Of a stretch of DNA of 64,000 bases, positions 23,804-31,938 are shown one piece after another. How positions within the stretch are numbered: position 1 is the first letter of the stretch; each line of letters opens with the position of its first letter. The position numbers were made by a program, and so were the translations under genes. This DNA comes from Gaiellaceae bacterium (GTDB lineage: Bacteria; Actinomycetota; Thermoleophilia; Gaiellales; Gaiellaceae): positions 1,488,001-1,552,000 of the forward strand of contig BPGK01000001.1 of the NCBI GenBank assembly GCA_026002995.1, in the 5' to 3' direction. The notes under the pieces were generated by a model, which saw nothing but the letters and a program-made list of their open reading frames with translations, was not told where the DNA came from and did no database searches.

Positions 23804-24985
23804 GTGGCGCGGTACCGGTACCTCATCGTCGGCGGTGGCATGGCCGGCGACGCGGCCGCACGCGGGATCAGGGATCACGACCAAGACGGGACGATCGGCC
23901 TCGTCGCGGCCGAGAGAGACCCGCCCTACTCCCGTCCTCCGCTCTCCAAAGGCCTGTGGGCCGGAGGTGACGAGGCCAAGATCTGGCGCGACACGGCGAA
24001 CCTCGGAGTCGACGTCCACCTCGGCCGACGGGTCACGTCGATCGACCTCTCTGCGCGCACGGCACTCGACGACGCGGGCACGACACACTCCTTCGAGCGC
24101 CTCCTCCTCGCGACAGGCGGCGAGGCGCGACGCCTCCCCGGCGCCCCACCCGCCGTCGTCGCCTTCCGAACGCTCGAGGACTACCGGAGGCTGCGCGCGG
24201 CCGCGGTTCCGGGAGCGAAGATCGCGGTCGTCGGAGGTGGGTTCATCGGCTCCGAGATCGCAGCCGCGCTCGCGACCGCGCGCTGCCGGGTCACGATGCT
24301 CTTCCCCGAGGATGGGATCGGCGCGCGGCTCTTCCCCTCCGCGCTCTCGGCGTTCGTGAACGACGTCTACCGGGAACGCGGGGTCGAGGTTCGCCCCAAC
24401 GAGCTCGTTACCGCGATCGAGACCTCCGGAGACGGCTTCCGCGTCGTCAGCGAGGACGGGGTCGCGATCGAGGCCGATGCAGTGGTGACCGGCCTCGGAA
24501 TCACTCCTGCAACCGAGCTCGCGGAGGCGCTAGGCCTCCCGGTCGACGACGGGATCGTCGTCGACGCGTACGGCCGCGTGGGCGGCCGCGACGACGTCTT
24601 CGCCGCCGGCGACGTGGCGCGGTTCCCGGTGGCCGCGCTCGGCCGGACGATGCGCGTCGAGCACGAGGACCACGCCAACACGCACGGGCGCGTCGTCGGC
24701 GCCAACATGGCGGGCGCGGGTATCGCGTACGACCACCTCCCCTTCTTCTACTCCGACCTCTTCGACCTCGGCTACGAGGCCGTCGGCGAGCTCGACGCCC
24801 GCCTCGCGACGCTCGAGGAGTGGGTCGAGCCCTACCGGAAGGGCGTCGTCGCATACGTGGACGCCGATGGGCGCCCACGCGGCTTCCTGCTCTGGGACGT
24901 GTGGGGAAAGGTCGATCCCGCGCGTGCGCTGATCCAAGCGGGCGAGCCGCTCGCCGTCGAGTCGCTGCGCGCGCTCCTCGACTAA
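23804..24985 (+). CDS. FAD/NAD(P)H-dependent oxidoreductase (ferredoxin-reductase/AIF-like)
   Basis: A 393-residue two-dinucleotide-domain flavoprotein. FAD motif LIVGGGMAGDAAARGI at the N-terminus, NAD(P) motif IAVVGGGFIGSEIAAAL near 145, and DDVFAAGDVARFP near 265. RPPLSKGLW and the C-terminal FYSDLFDLGYEAVGE segment resemble ferredoxin/rubredoxin reductases and AIF. No electron-carrier gene is adjacent, so the partner is unknown. Confidence 0.85.
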   Translation: MARYRYLIVGGGMAGDAAARGIRDHDQDGTIGLVAAERDPPYSRPPLSKGLWAGGDEAKIWRDTANLGVDVHLGRRVTSIDLSARTALDDAGTTHSFERLLLATGGEARRLPGAPPAVVAFRTLEDYRRLRAAAVPGAKIAVVGGGFIGSEIAAALATARCRVTMLFPEDGIGARLFPSALSAFVNDVYRERGVEVRPNELVTAIETSGDGFRVVSEDGVAIEADAVVTGLGITPATELAEALGLPVDDGIVVDAYGRVGGRDDVFAAGDVARFPVAALGRTMRVEHEDHANTHGRVVGANMAGAGIAYDHLPFFYSDLFDLGYEAVGELDARLATLEEWVEPYRKGVVAYVDADGRPRGFLLWDVWGKVDPARALIQAGEPLAVESLRALLD

Positions 24986-24988
24986 CGA

Positions 24989-25003
24989 GCGGCTCCGAGC
25001 CGC
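24989..25003. terminator. Short hairpin between convergent genes
   Basis: GCGGCT-CCG-AGCCGC fills the 21-bp gap between the oxidoreductase and dodecin stop codons; a plausible bidirectional terminator without a T-run. Confidence 0.45.
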
Positions 25004-25006
25004 GGC

Positions 25007-25210
25007 TCAGTCGTCGAGCACGAACGTCACGAGCATGTTCACCTGGTACTCGGTGATCGCGCCCTCCTCCACGCGCACCGTCTGCTCCTTGATCCAGGCG
25101 CTCTTGACGTTCCGGAGCGTCTTGTTCGCCCGCTCGAGGCCTGCCTTGATGGCGTCCTCGAAGCTCGTGCTGGACGTCGCGCTGATCTCGGTGACACGAG
25201 CGACGGACAT
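25007..25210 (-). CDS. Dodecin family flavin-binding protein
   Basis: A 67-residue dodecin, the small protein that forms hollow dodecamers storing flavins or CoA. The pattern VARVTEISATSSTSFEDAI, then NVKSAWIKEQTVRVE with the flavin-stacking Trp, then EYQVNMLVTFVLDD is intact and full length. ATG preceded by GGAGG. Monocistronic. Confidence 0.93.
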   Translation of the reverse strand: MSVARVTEISATSSTSFEDAIKAGLERANKTLRNVKSAWIKEQTVRVEEGAITEYQVNMLVTFVLDD

Positions 25211-25307
25211 GGTCTGCCTCCTTCGTCGCTGACCGTCTCTGCTCGATTCTGACGCGTCGCCGCGCCCGGCGCTCTCGAACGTGATCCGAGCTCGCACCAC
25301 TCGCGTA

Positions 25308-25338
25308 TGTCCAGATACACCTGGACACTCTCTGGACA
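25308..25338 (+). promoter_or_regulatory. Palindrome plus direct repeat upstream of DUF4397 gene; candidate operator
   Basis: TGTCCAG-ATACAC-CTGGACA (25308-25327) is a perfect inverted repeat, and CTGGACA recurs at 25332-25338 immediately before AAGGAGG. Three half-sites in 31 bp just upstream of a ribosome-binding site suggest a regulator site in the leader or at the promoter. Confidence 0.45.
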
Positions 25339-25352
25339 AGGAGGACGATGCG

Positions 25353-26612
25353 ATGAAGCTCCGCATGAGGCTCGTGCTCGGCGCGCTCGTGGCTCTCGCA
25401 TTCGCGAGCGTGGCGCCCAACGCGCTCGCAGCCGCGAAGCTGCGCGTGCTGCACAGCGCACCCGATGTTCCGGCAGTCACGATCTACGTCAACGGGCAGG
25501 CGGCGGTGTCGAGCCTCGCACCGCTCGAGTCGACGCCGTACCTCGACCTCCCGGCCGGCACCTACCAGGTCGCCGTCGCGCTCGCCGGACAGCCCGAGTC
25601 GGCCGCCGTCCTGCGCACGAGCGTCACGCTCGAGAACAACAAGCGCTACACGAGCTACGCGACAGGACTGCTCGCGAGCGGAACTGTTCGGCTCGGCGCC
25701 ACCGAGGACGCCTGGCGTGCACCCTTCCAGCGCAGCGCGCTCCGCGTCTGGCACAACTCGCCCGACGCCCCGGCCGTCGACGTGATCGTGAACGGGCAGA
25801 CGGCGCTCGCCGGCGTCCCGTTTGGAACGATCTCGCAGTACCTCCCGCTCCCGGCGGGCAGCTACGACGTCCGGATCAACGTCGCCGGCACGTCGACGAC
25901 GGTCTTCACCGGCACGGTGAACCTCGCTCGCGGTGAGGCGTACACTGCCGTCGCGCTCGGCAGCGTGGCGGGCACGGGCGCGCCCTTCGGCGTGCAGGTG
26001 CTTCGCGACGCGACCTCCGGCGCGCTCGTCCGCGTCCTCCACGCGTCGCCGAACGTGCCTGCGGTGACTGTGTACGTCAACGGGCAGCGGGCGATCCAGC
26101 GCCTCGGCACGCTCCAGTCGAGCGGCTACCTCCCGCTCGACCCAGGCACCTACAACATCGCCGTCTCGCTCGCCGGCCGCCCGGCGTCGCAGGCGGCACT
26201 GCGGGCCCGCATCACGGTGCCGGACAAGACCCGCGTCACCGCCCTCGCGCGGGGCCTGCTCAACGGCAGGGGCGTCGCTCGCCTGCAGCTCGCCACGCAG
26301 CGTGACATCGACGTCGCGCCGCAGGGCAAGTCGGCGCTCCGCGTCTGGCACCTCTCGCCCGACGCACCCCGCGTGGACGTGTTCGTGAACGGCAAGCGCG
26401 TCCTCGCCGGCCTGCGCTACACGGCAGCGTCCGCGTACCTGACCCTCGATCCCGGCACGTACCGCGTGCAGGTCCGGGTCGCCGGCACGCGCACGGTCGT
26501 GTTCAACGGCCGCGTCACGACGCGGGCGAACCGCGCCTACAGCGCAACCGCTCTCGGCTCCGTGACGGGACGGGGCGCGAGCTTCCGCGTCTCGGTCCTT
26601 GCCGACGCTTAG
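25353..26612 (+). CDS. Secreted protein with four DUF4397 domains
   Basis: A 419-residue exported protein. Signal peptide (LVLGALVALAFASVAPNALA). Four DUF4397 beta-sandwich units start near LRVLHSAPDVPAV, LRVWHNSPDAPAV, VRVLHASPNVPAV and LRVWHLSPDAPRV; units 1/3 and 2/4 are the closer pairs, suggesting duplication of a two-domain ancestor. No catalytic motif or anchor. ATG 25353 preceded by AAGGAGG. A strong hairpin ends the gene, and an ECF sigma/anti-sigma pair follows, reminiscent of SigK-controlled exported antigens in mycobacteria (analogy only). Confidence 0.85.
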   Translation: MKLRMRLVLGALVALAFASVAPNALAAAKLRVLHSAPDVPAVTIYVNGQAAVSSLAPLESTPYLDLPAGTYQVAVALAGQPESAAVLRTSVTLENNKRYTSYATGLLASGTVRLGATEDAWRAPFQRSALRVWHNSPDAPAVDVIVNGQTALAGVPFGTISQYLPLPAGSYDVRINVAGTSTTVFTGTVNLARGEAYTAVALGSVAGTGAPFGVQVLRDATSGALVRVLHASPNVPAVTVYVNGQRAIQRLGTLQSSGYLPLDPGTYNIAVSLAGRPASQAALRARITVPDKTRVTALARGLLNGRGVARLQLATQRDIDVAPQGKSALRVWHLSPDAPRVDVFVNGKRVLAGLRYTAASAYLTLDPGTYRVQVRVAGTRTVVFNGRVTTRANRAYSATALGSVTGRGASFRVSVLADA

Positions 26613-26624
26613 CCTCGAAGTACC

Positions 26625-26652
26625 GGGGAGGCCCGTCTCGACGGGCCTCCCC
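26625..26652 (+). terminator. Terminator of the DUF4397 gene
   Basis: Perfect 12-bp stem GGGGAGGCCCGT with CTCG loop, beginning 12 bp after the stop. No T-run. It ends 15 bp before the sigma gene's -10-like CACAAT. Confidence 0.75.
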
Positions 26653-26679
26653 ACCCCGGTTCCGTGCCACAATCTCCGT

Positions 26680-27273
26680 GTGGCGGTCGAGACGGGCATC
26701 ACCGAGGGTGCCGACGACTCGGTGCTCGTCCGCCGCGTCGCCGCGGGCGACGCGGACGCGCTCCGCATCCTCTACGACCGGTTCGGGCGGATCGTGTACG
26801 CCTTCGCGCTTCGCCTCACGCGCGATCCCGGCCTCGCGGAGGAGTGCACGCAGGACGCCTTCGTCGCGCTCTGGCGCCGTGCGAGCTCGTTCGACCCAGC
26901 GCGGGCCAAGCTCTCGACCTGGCTCCTCGCGGTCACCCGGAACAAGGCGATCGAGCTGCTCCGGGCCCGCGGCCGCCGTCCGGAGGCGCCCCTCGACATC
27001 GACTTCGAGGGAACTCTCGAGGACGCCGTGGACGCTCCGTCCGACGCGATCGAGCAGAAGGACCTCGCAGGACGCGTCGCCGAAGCCCTCGCCGAGCTGC
27101 CGCACGAGCAGCGCGAGGTCGTCTCGCTCGCCTACTTCGACGGCCTCAGCCACAGCGAGATCGCCGAGGTGATCGGAGCCCCGCTCGGAACCGTAAAAGG
27201 GAGGATGAGGCTCGCCCTCGAGCGACTGCGTGGAGTCGTCGACACGTACGACCTGTACCCCGAGAGAACGTGA
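26680..27273 (+). CDS. ECF-family RNA polymerase sigma factor
   Basis: A 197-residue sigma factor with only regions 2 and 4. Region 2: ILYDRFGRIVYAFALRL, AEECTQDAFVALWRRA and FDPARAKLSTWLLAVTRN. Region 4: LPHEQREVVSLAYFDGLSHS then EIAEVIGAPLGTVKGRM. It looks like the SigK-type ECF group. GTG 26680 is 6 nt after CACAAT (26668-26673), so the transcript is probably leaderless. The stop overlaps the anti-sigma start by 4 bp. Confidence 0.92.
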   Translation: MAVETGITEGADDSVLVRRVAAGDADALRILYDRFGRIVYAFALRLTRDPGLAEECTQDAFVALWRRASSFDPARAKLSTWLLAVTRNKAIELLRARGRRPEAPLDIDFEGTLEDAVDAPSDAIEQKDLAGRVAEALAELPHEQREVVSLAYFDGLSHSEIAEVIGAPLGTVKGRMRLALERLRGVVDTYDLYPERT

Positions 27274-27857
27274 ACGAGACGGACATCGAGAGAGACGAGC
27301 AGGAGATCTTCGCCCGCATGGAGGCCGCCCTCCCGCGCGCGACTCCCCCGGACGACCTGTTCGACCGCATCCTCACCGAGGTCGAGGCCGAGGCAGCCGT
27401 CCTCCCGCTCCCTCGGCGCGGGCGACGACGGTTCGGGTGGAGGGTCGGAGCGGTCGTGGCGGCGGCGGCGCTGCTCGTCGTCTCGGCGGGGATCGCCCTC
27501 CGGGACGCGGCCGAGCCCCCAGTCGTGCGCGCAACGCTCGAGGCACGCACGGAGGCCCGGGTCACGGGCGAGGCTGCGCTCGTCGCGCCCGACTCTTCCG
27601 AGGGGCGCCTCGAGCTCACGCTGCTGGGCGTACCACCTGCGCCGACCGGGCACCACTACGAGGTCTGGGTGCTCCCAGAGGGATCCGACGAGATGATCTC
27701 GGTCGGCACGTTCGACACCGAGGCGACGCGAGACGTGACGCTCGACTTCGCGCTCCCCGTGCGTGGGCCGTTTGCCGCGGTCGACGTCTCCGTCGAGGAG
27801 GACGACGGGCCCGCAGAGCACTCGGACACGAGCCTCGCGACCGGCACCTTCTCGTAG
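27270..27857 (+). CDS. RskA-like anti-sigma factor
   Basis: A 195-residue single-pass membrane protein. The N-terminal cytoplasmic part (about 50 residues) lacks an HxxxCxxC zinc motif. One membrane helix (WRVGAVVAAAALLVVSAGIA) is followed by an extracytoplasmic RskA-C-type beta domain (LELTLLGVPPAPTGHHYEVW, FAAVDVSVEEDDG). It probably sequesters the upstream ECF sigma and is released by regulated proteolysis; the M50 protease at 31.9-33.2 kb is a candidate in trans (inference). Confidence 0.85.
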   Translation: MNETDIERDEQEIFARMEAALPRATPPDDLFDRILTEVEAEAAVLPLPRRGRRRFGWRVGAVVAAAALLVVSAGIALRDAAEPPVVRATLEARTEARVTGEAALVAPDSSEGRLELTLLGVPPAPTGHHYEVWVLPEGSDEMISVGTFDTEATRDVTLDFALPVRGPFAAVDVSVEEDDGPAEHSDTSLATGTFS

Positions 27858-27880
27858 CCGGCGTCGGCTCGGTCCGCGCG

Positions 27881-27973
27881 CTACGCCGCGAGCGCCAGGA
27901 AGAGGAGGACGACGACGGCGGCGATCGCGATCGCTGCGAAGAAGAGCCTCGCTGCGAGGATCACGGGTCCCAC
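27881..27973 (-). CDS. Very small membrane peptide, doubtful
   Basis: A 30-residue frame starting GTG, almost wholly one hydrophobic helix (FFAAIAIAAVVVLLFLALAA), with strong GC third-position bias. No convincing ribosome-binding site or family. Convergent with the anti-sigma gene. Confidence 0.28.
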   Translation of the reverse strand: MGPVILAARLFFAAIAIAAVVVLLFLALAA

Positions 27974-28119
27974 CCCCTCTGGTCGTTCTGCTCTCCTACG
28001 AACGCCGATCGTAGCGAGTGGCGGACGCGGCCACCATGACGCGAGTGAGGGAACGACGCGCCGTCGTCTTGGGTGGCCGCCGCGCAAGTTTCGGCTCTCC
28101 TGCGCATCCTCGTCCACGG

Positions 28120-28332
28120 ATGACGAGAGCGTTCGAGATCCGGTCGGGACGGCGGACGGTCAGCGTGCAGCACTCCGTGAGCGCGCTCCAGGCGGCGGTC
28201 GACTACGTCAAGTCGCTCGGGTGCAGCGACCACGAGATCGTGCGACTCGGTCTCGACAGCGTCTCCTGGCGCGGAGCGCGGTTCAGCGCTGTCCCGGTCG
28301 CGGCCGACGGGGCCGACGCCGGCCGCGGCTAG
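28120..28332 (+). CDS. Small conserved-looking hypothetical protein
   Basis: A 70-residue soluble protein: an N-terminal beta-type RSGRRTVSVQHS segment, then a helix ALQAAVDYVKSLGCSDHEI and VSWRGARFSAVPV. Codon use matches neighbouring genes. Function unknown; it stands alone before the tRNA gene. Confidence 0.5.
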   Translation: MTRAFEIRSGRRTVSVQHSVSALQAAVDYVKSLGCSDHEIVRLGLDSVSWRGARFSAVPVAADGADAGRG

Positions 28333-28383
28333 CGTCTTCCCGGTCGCGTTTAACCACGGCGGCGCGCGCCGGCGAATCCTCAG

Positions 28384-28458
28384 TCGGGGCGCCCGGATTT
28401 GAACCGGGGACCTCTAGTCCCCCAGACTAGCGCGCTAACCAGGCTGCGCCACGCCCCG
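28384..28458 (-). tRNA. tRNA-Pro (GGG)
   Basis: Full cloverleaf, 75 nt without CCA. Acceptor CGGGGCG/CGCCCCG with discriminator A, D stem GCGC/GCGC, anticodon stem CTAGT/ACTAG with loop CTGGGGG (anticodon GGG), T stem CCCGG/CCGGG with TTCAAAT loop. CCA is not encoded. It lies downstream of proS on the same strand. Confidence 0.97.
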
Positions 28459-28459
28459 T

Positions 28460-28472
28460 GGTGTCAGACACC
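28460..28472. repeat. GGTGTC-A-GACACC palindrome abutting tRNA-Pro
   Basis: A perfect 6-bp inverted repeat two bases before the mature 5' end of the tRNA. It could be a REP-type element or a site affecting tRNA processing. The following stretch to 28649 shows no gene. Confidence 0.4.
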
Positions 28473-28649
28473 TTACCGCCTCTCCGACTTCCCCCCACAG
28501 GCAGAAGAGGCCGAGCTTGAGGGCGCCGCGCGAGCTCGCGCTCGACGATCGGGCCGGCGCCGAGCGTCACCCGGTGCCGTTCCGCCGGAGCTGGATCGAC
28601 ATCTCACCGCCCGGGCGCTCATCGAGGATCCCGGCGTCGGAGCCAGGCG

Positions 28650-28946
28650 TCAGGCGAGCCGACGGAAGAGCCGATCGATGAGCTCGGGCATCTGCTCGAG
28701 CTTCTCGGTGATGACGCGGATGCGGTACTCGCGGAAGTGCTCGGGCTCGACCCCGAGCGCATCGGCGATCCGCGCGATGACGTCGTTCGAGGGCACGGGG
28801 CGATTGCCGTGGACGATGTGGTTGAGGTACCCCGCCGAGAGGCCGGCCCGGCTCGCGAGGCCGCGGTAGGTCGTCCCGGTCTCCGCCATCAGTCGCTCGA
28901 TGGTGGGCCCGAACGCCTCGTCCGAGTATCTCCGCCGCTTCGCCAT
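28650..28946 (-). CDS. XRE-family helix-turn-helix regulator
   Basis: A 98-residue protein. Cro/C1-type HTH near residues 15-65: IERLMAETGTTYRGLASRAG, then LSAGYLNHIVHGNRPVPS and VIARIADALGVEPEHF. A short helical C-terminus (MPELIDRLFRRL) may dimerise. Its ATG shares a base with the proS stop (TGATG), so it is translationally coupled to prolyl-tRNA synthetase and lies between proS and tRNA-Pro. Confidence 0.85.
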   Translation of the reverse strand: MAKRRRYSDEAFGPTIERLMAETGTTYRGLASRAGLSAGYLNHIVHGNRPVPSNDVIARIADALGVEPEHFREYRIRVITEKLEQMPELIDRLFRRLA

Positions 28947-30628
28947 CACAGGCTCGTCGCCCATTTCACCACGTTTGCGATCTCCATGCGCTCGTCGACG
29001 ACGCCGTCGCGAGAGCGGACGTCGACGCGCCCGTCGGAGAGCGTCTTGCGGCCGACGATCACCCGCATCGGGCAGCCGATCAGGTCCGCGTCGGCGAACT
29101 TCTCCCCGGGACGCTCCTCGCGGTCGTCGAGGAGGACGTCGAGCCCTTCGGCGCCGAGGAGCGCAGCGACGTGCTCGGCCTGCTCGAGCACCTCCCCGGC
29201 GCCGCCGTATAGAGCGAGAACGTGGACGTCGTAGGGCGCGATCGTCCGCGGCCAGACGATGCCGTGCTCGTCGTGGCCCTGCTCCACCGCGGCGGCGAGC
29301 ACGCGTCCCGGGCCGATGCCGTAGCTCCCACCGACGAGGGGCTTCTCCCGGCCGTCCTCGTCGAGGAACGTCGCCCGGAGCGGCTCGGAGTAGCGGGTTC
29401 CGAACTTGAAGATGTGACCGACCTCGATCGCGACCTGGAACCCGAGCACGCCGCCACACCGGGCGCACGTGTCTCCTTCTCGGGGCTCGCGGATGTCGGC
29501 GAACCGCGGCTCGTAGTCGCGCCCGGCCTCGACTCCGAGGAGGTGCCAGCCATCACGGTTCGCGCCCGCGACGAACTGGCCCTCGCGCAGCGCCTCGTCG
29601 GCGATCACCTCGACCGTCACTCCGACGGGGCCGAGCGAGCCGCCGCGCGCGCCGAAGGTCGCTCGGATCTCGTCCTCGCTCGCCGGTCGAAAGTCGCGCC
29701 CCAGGACGCCGAGCAGCTTCGACTCCGAGAGCCGGTCGTCGCCGCGGACGAGCCCGAGGACGAGCGTGCCATCGGCCATCACCACGGGCATCGCCTTCGA
29801 GGTCGCGGCCTCGTCGATCCCGAGGAACTCGGCGAGCGCCTCGATCGTCGTCACGCCCGGCGTCGCGACCTCCGCGGGCGCGTCGAGCGGCTCCGGGAGC
29901 TCCGGTGCACGAGGCACTCCACGCGCGATCTCGAGGTCGGCCGCGTAGCCGCAGCTCGCGCACGTCACGAGCGTGTTCTCCCCCGCTCCCGCCGGTGCGA
30001 GGAAGTCGACGGACTCCTTGCCGCCCATGATCCCGGACTCCGCCTGGACCGCGTGCACCGTGAGCCCACAGCGCTCGAAGATGCGGTGGTAGGCCTCCTC
30101 GTGTTTGCGGAAGGAGAGGTCGAGCCCCGCTTCGTCGCGGTCGAAGGAGTACGAGTCCTTCATGATGAACTCGCGGACGCGAAGGAGCCCTCCACGTGGT
30201 CGCGGCTCGTCGCGGTCCTTCACTGAGAAGTGGTAGAGGATCTGCGGGAGCTGCCGGTAGCTCTGGATCTCGCGCGCGTGGAAGGTGACGGTCTCCTCGT
30301 GGGTCATCGGCAGGACGAACTTCCGGCCGGTGCGATCCTCGAGGTGGAACACCTCGGGTACCGCGATGCGCCCGGTCGCCTCCCAGAGCTCGGCGGGCGT
30401 GAGGACGGGCATCAGCATCTCCTGGCCGCCGATCGCGTCCATCTCCTCGCGAATGATCTGGACGACCTTCTGGTGCACCCGCCAGCCGAGCGGGAGGTAG
30501 GTCCACACGCCCGCGCTCACCTGCCGGATGTAGCCGCCGCGGACGAGGAGCTTGTGCGAGACCGCCTCCGCGTCCGCGGGGTCCTCGCGCAGGGTTGGAA
30601 TGAACAGCCGTGACTGCCGGACGACCAT
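28946..30628 (-). CDS. proS: Prolyl-tRNA synthetase, bacterial type with editing domain
   Basis: A 560-residue class II synthetase. Motif 1 region GGYIRQVSAGVWTYLPLGWR, motif 2 region FVLPMTHEETVTFHAR and FREFIMKDSYSFDRD-type segment, YbaK-like insertion about 225-380, motif 3 GGSYGIGPGRVLAAAVEQ, and a C-terminal anticodon-binding domain. Residues around the insertion include a CARCGG Cys pair. ATG 30628 is favoured because TAGAAT lies 10 nt upstream; ATG 30640 overlaps that hexamer. Followed by a coupled XRE gene and tRNA-Pro. Confidence 0.95.
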   Translation of the reverse strand: MVVRQSRLFIPTLREDPADAEAVSHKLLVRGGYIRQVSAGVWTYLPLGWRVHQKVVQIIREEMDAIGGQEMLMPVLTPAELWEATGRIAVPEVFHLEDRTGRKFVLPMTHEETVTFHAREIQSYRQLPQILYHFSVKDRDEPRPRGGLLRVREFIMKDSYSFDRDEAGLDLSFRKHEEAYHRIFERCGLTVHAVQAESGIMGGKESVDFLAPAGAGENTLVTCASCGYAADLEIARGVPRAPELPEPLDAPAEVATPGVTTIEALAEFLGIDEAATSKAMPVVMADGTLVLGLVRGDDRLSESKLLGVLGRDFRPASEDEIRATFGARGGSLGPVGVTVEVIADEALREGQFVAGANRDGWHLLGVEAGRDYEPRFADIREPREGDTCARCGGVLGFQVAIEVGHIFKFGTRYSEPLRATFLDEDGREKPLVGGSYGIGPGRVLAAAVEQGHDEHGIVWPRTIAPYDVHVLALYGGAGEVLEQAEHVAALLGAEGLDVLLDDREERPGEKFADADLIGCPMRVIVGRKTLSDGRVDVRSRDGVVDERMEIANVVKWATSL

Positions 30629-30675
30629 GTGGCGACGCATTCTAGGGACGCGGCTCGCCCCGCCCCCTCGCCTCT

Positions 30676-30725
30676 CGCCCCGACGCCCGCCCTCGACCGG
30701 CGTCGGGGCGAGGCATGCCTCGCCC
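30676..30725. repeat. REP-like palindrome cluster between ispG and proS
   Basis: Two overlapping perfect inverted repeats: a 12-bp stem CGCCCCGACGCC / GGCGTCGGGGCG (30676-30710) and the 20-bp palindrome centred on GCGAGGCATGCCTCGC (30706-30725). The second core recurs, with variation, at 56279 and 56908 in the imuB-dnaE2 region. Confidence 0.65.
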
Positions 30726-30737
30726 GCCTCCCTCCGC

Positions 30738-31877
30738 CTACTCCCCGCCGAGCGGGATGAGGGACGCCTCGGCCATGGCAAGCGCGGCCGGCTTCGCCAT
30801 CTTCAGGCGCTTCGGGCGGACCATCCCGCCGGCGATCCAGGCGTCGATCTCCCGGAAGAGCTCGTCGATGAGCGTCTGGGCGGGCACCTTCTTGAGCACG
30901 CGCCCGTGCGCGTAGATGAAGCCGACGTCGCGTCCTCCGGCGATCCCGAAGTCGGCGTCGCCCGCCTCCCCGGGCCCGTTCACGGCGCAGCCCATGACGG
31001 CGACCTCGAATGCCTGCGAGTACGAGCGGAGGCGCTCCTCGACGGCCCGTGCGAGCGTCTCGACTCCGACGTTGTCGCGACCGCACGACGGACAGGCGAT
31101 CATCACCGGCCCGCGCTCGCGCAGGCCGAGCGCCTTGAGGATCTCCCACGCGACCTCGACCTCCTTCACGGGGTCGGCGGTGAGAGAGACGCGCAGCGTG
31201 TCTCCGATGCCGTCGGCGAGGAGCGAGCCGATGCCGACCGCGCTCTTGATCGCGCCCGCGAACTCGGTCCCCGCCTCCGTGACGCCGAGGTGGAGCGGAT
31301 AGGGCACCTTCGCGGCGAGCATCCGGTACGCGCGGATCATCGTCGGCACGTGCGTCGCCTTCACCGAGATCTTGAAGCTCCGGTAGTCGAGCTTCTCCAG
31401 CAGCTCGACCTCCTCGAGCGCTGCGGCGACGAGCGCCTCGGCCTGGTCGCGCTGGGCGAGCGCATGGAGATGCTTGGGGAGCGAGCCCGAGTTCGCCCCG
31501 ATCCGCATGGGGATCCCGGCCTTCTTCGCAGCCTCTACAACCTGCGCGACCTTGTCCGGACCGCCGATGTTGCCCGGGTTGATCCGGACGGCGGCGACAC
31601 CTGCCTCGATCGCCTTCAGCGCGAGGGAGGCGTTGAAGTGGATGTCGGCGATGACGGGAATCGGCGACAGCTTCACGATGAGCGGCAGCGCGGCCGCGTC
31701 CTCGTTCTTCGGTACCGCGACGCGCACGATCTCGCAACCGGCAGACGCGAGCGCGGCGATCTGCGCCGTCGTCGCGGAGACGTCGTGCGTCTTCGTGAGC
31801 GTCATCGACTGGACGGCGACGGGCGCGCCGCCGCCGACGGGTACGGATCCGACCCTGATCTGGAGCTCGCTCGCCAT
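30738..31877 (-). CDS. ispG: 4-hydroxy-3-methylbut-2-en-1-yl diphosphate synthase (flavodoxin/ferredoxin)
   Basis: Iron-sulfur enzyme of the MEP isoprenoid pathway converting MEcPP to HMBPP. It has 379 residues. An N-terminal TIM-type barrel (VAVQSMTLTKTHD, VRINPGNIGG) is followed by the [4Fe-4S] domain with MIACPSCGRDNV and MGCAVNGPGEAGDAD supplying three cysteines. ATG is 7 nt after TACGCT. dxr lies upstream in the same block. Confidence 0.95.
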   Translation of the reverse strand: MASELQIRVGSVPVGGGAPVAVQSMTLTKTHDVSATTAQIAALASAGCEIVRVAVPKNEDAAALPLIVKLSPIPVIADIHFNASLALKAIEAGVAAVRINPGNIGGPDKVAQVVEAAKKAGIPMRIGANSGSLPKHLHALAQRDQAEALVAAALEEVELLEKLDYRSFKISVKATHVPTMIRAYRMLAAKVPYPLHLGVTEAGTEFAGAIKSAVGIGSLLADGIGDTLRVSLTADPVKEVEVAWEILKALGLRERGPVMIACPSCGRDNVGVETLARAVEERLRSYSQAFEVAVMGCAVNGPGEAGDADFGIAGGRDVGFIYAHGRVLKKVPAQTLIDELFREIDAWIAGGMVRPKRLKMAKPAALAMAEASLIPLGGE

Positions 31878-31884
31878 CGCCGAG

Positions 31885-31890
31885 AGCGTA
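31885..31890 (-). promoter_or_regulatory. Probable -10 of leaderless ispG
   Basis: Minus-strand TACGCT, 7 nt before the ispG ATG and just downstream of the hairpin at 31903-31921. Confidence 0.4.
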
Positions 31891-31902
31891 GCGCCCGCCC
31901 GA

Positions 31903-31921
31903 CCACGCTCCGCGAGCGTGG
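31903..31921. terminator. Hairpin between rseP-type gene and ispG
   Basis: Perfect CCACGCTC-CGC-GAGCGTGG, 8-bp stem, in the 61-bp gap. No T-run. It may partly terminate the rseP message before the ispG promoter. Confidence 0.45.
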
Positions 31922-31938
31922 GTCGCGAGGCGAGCCGC

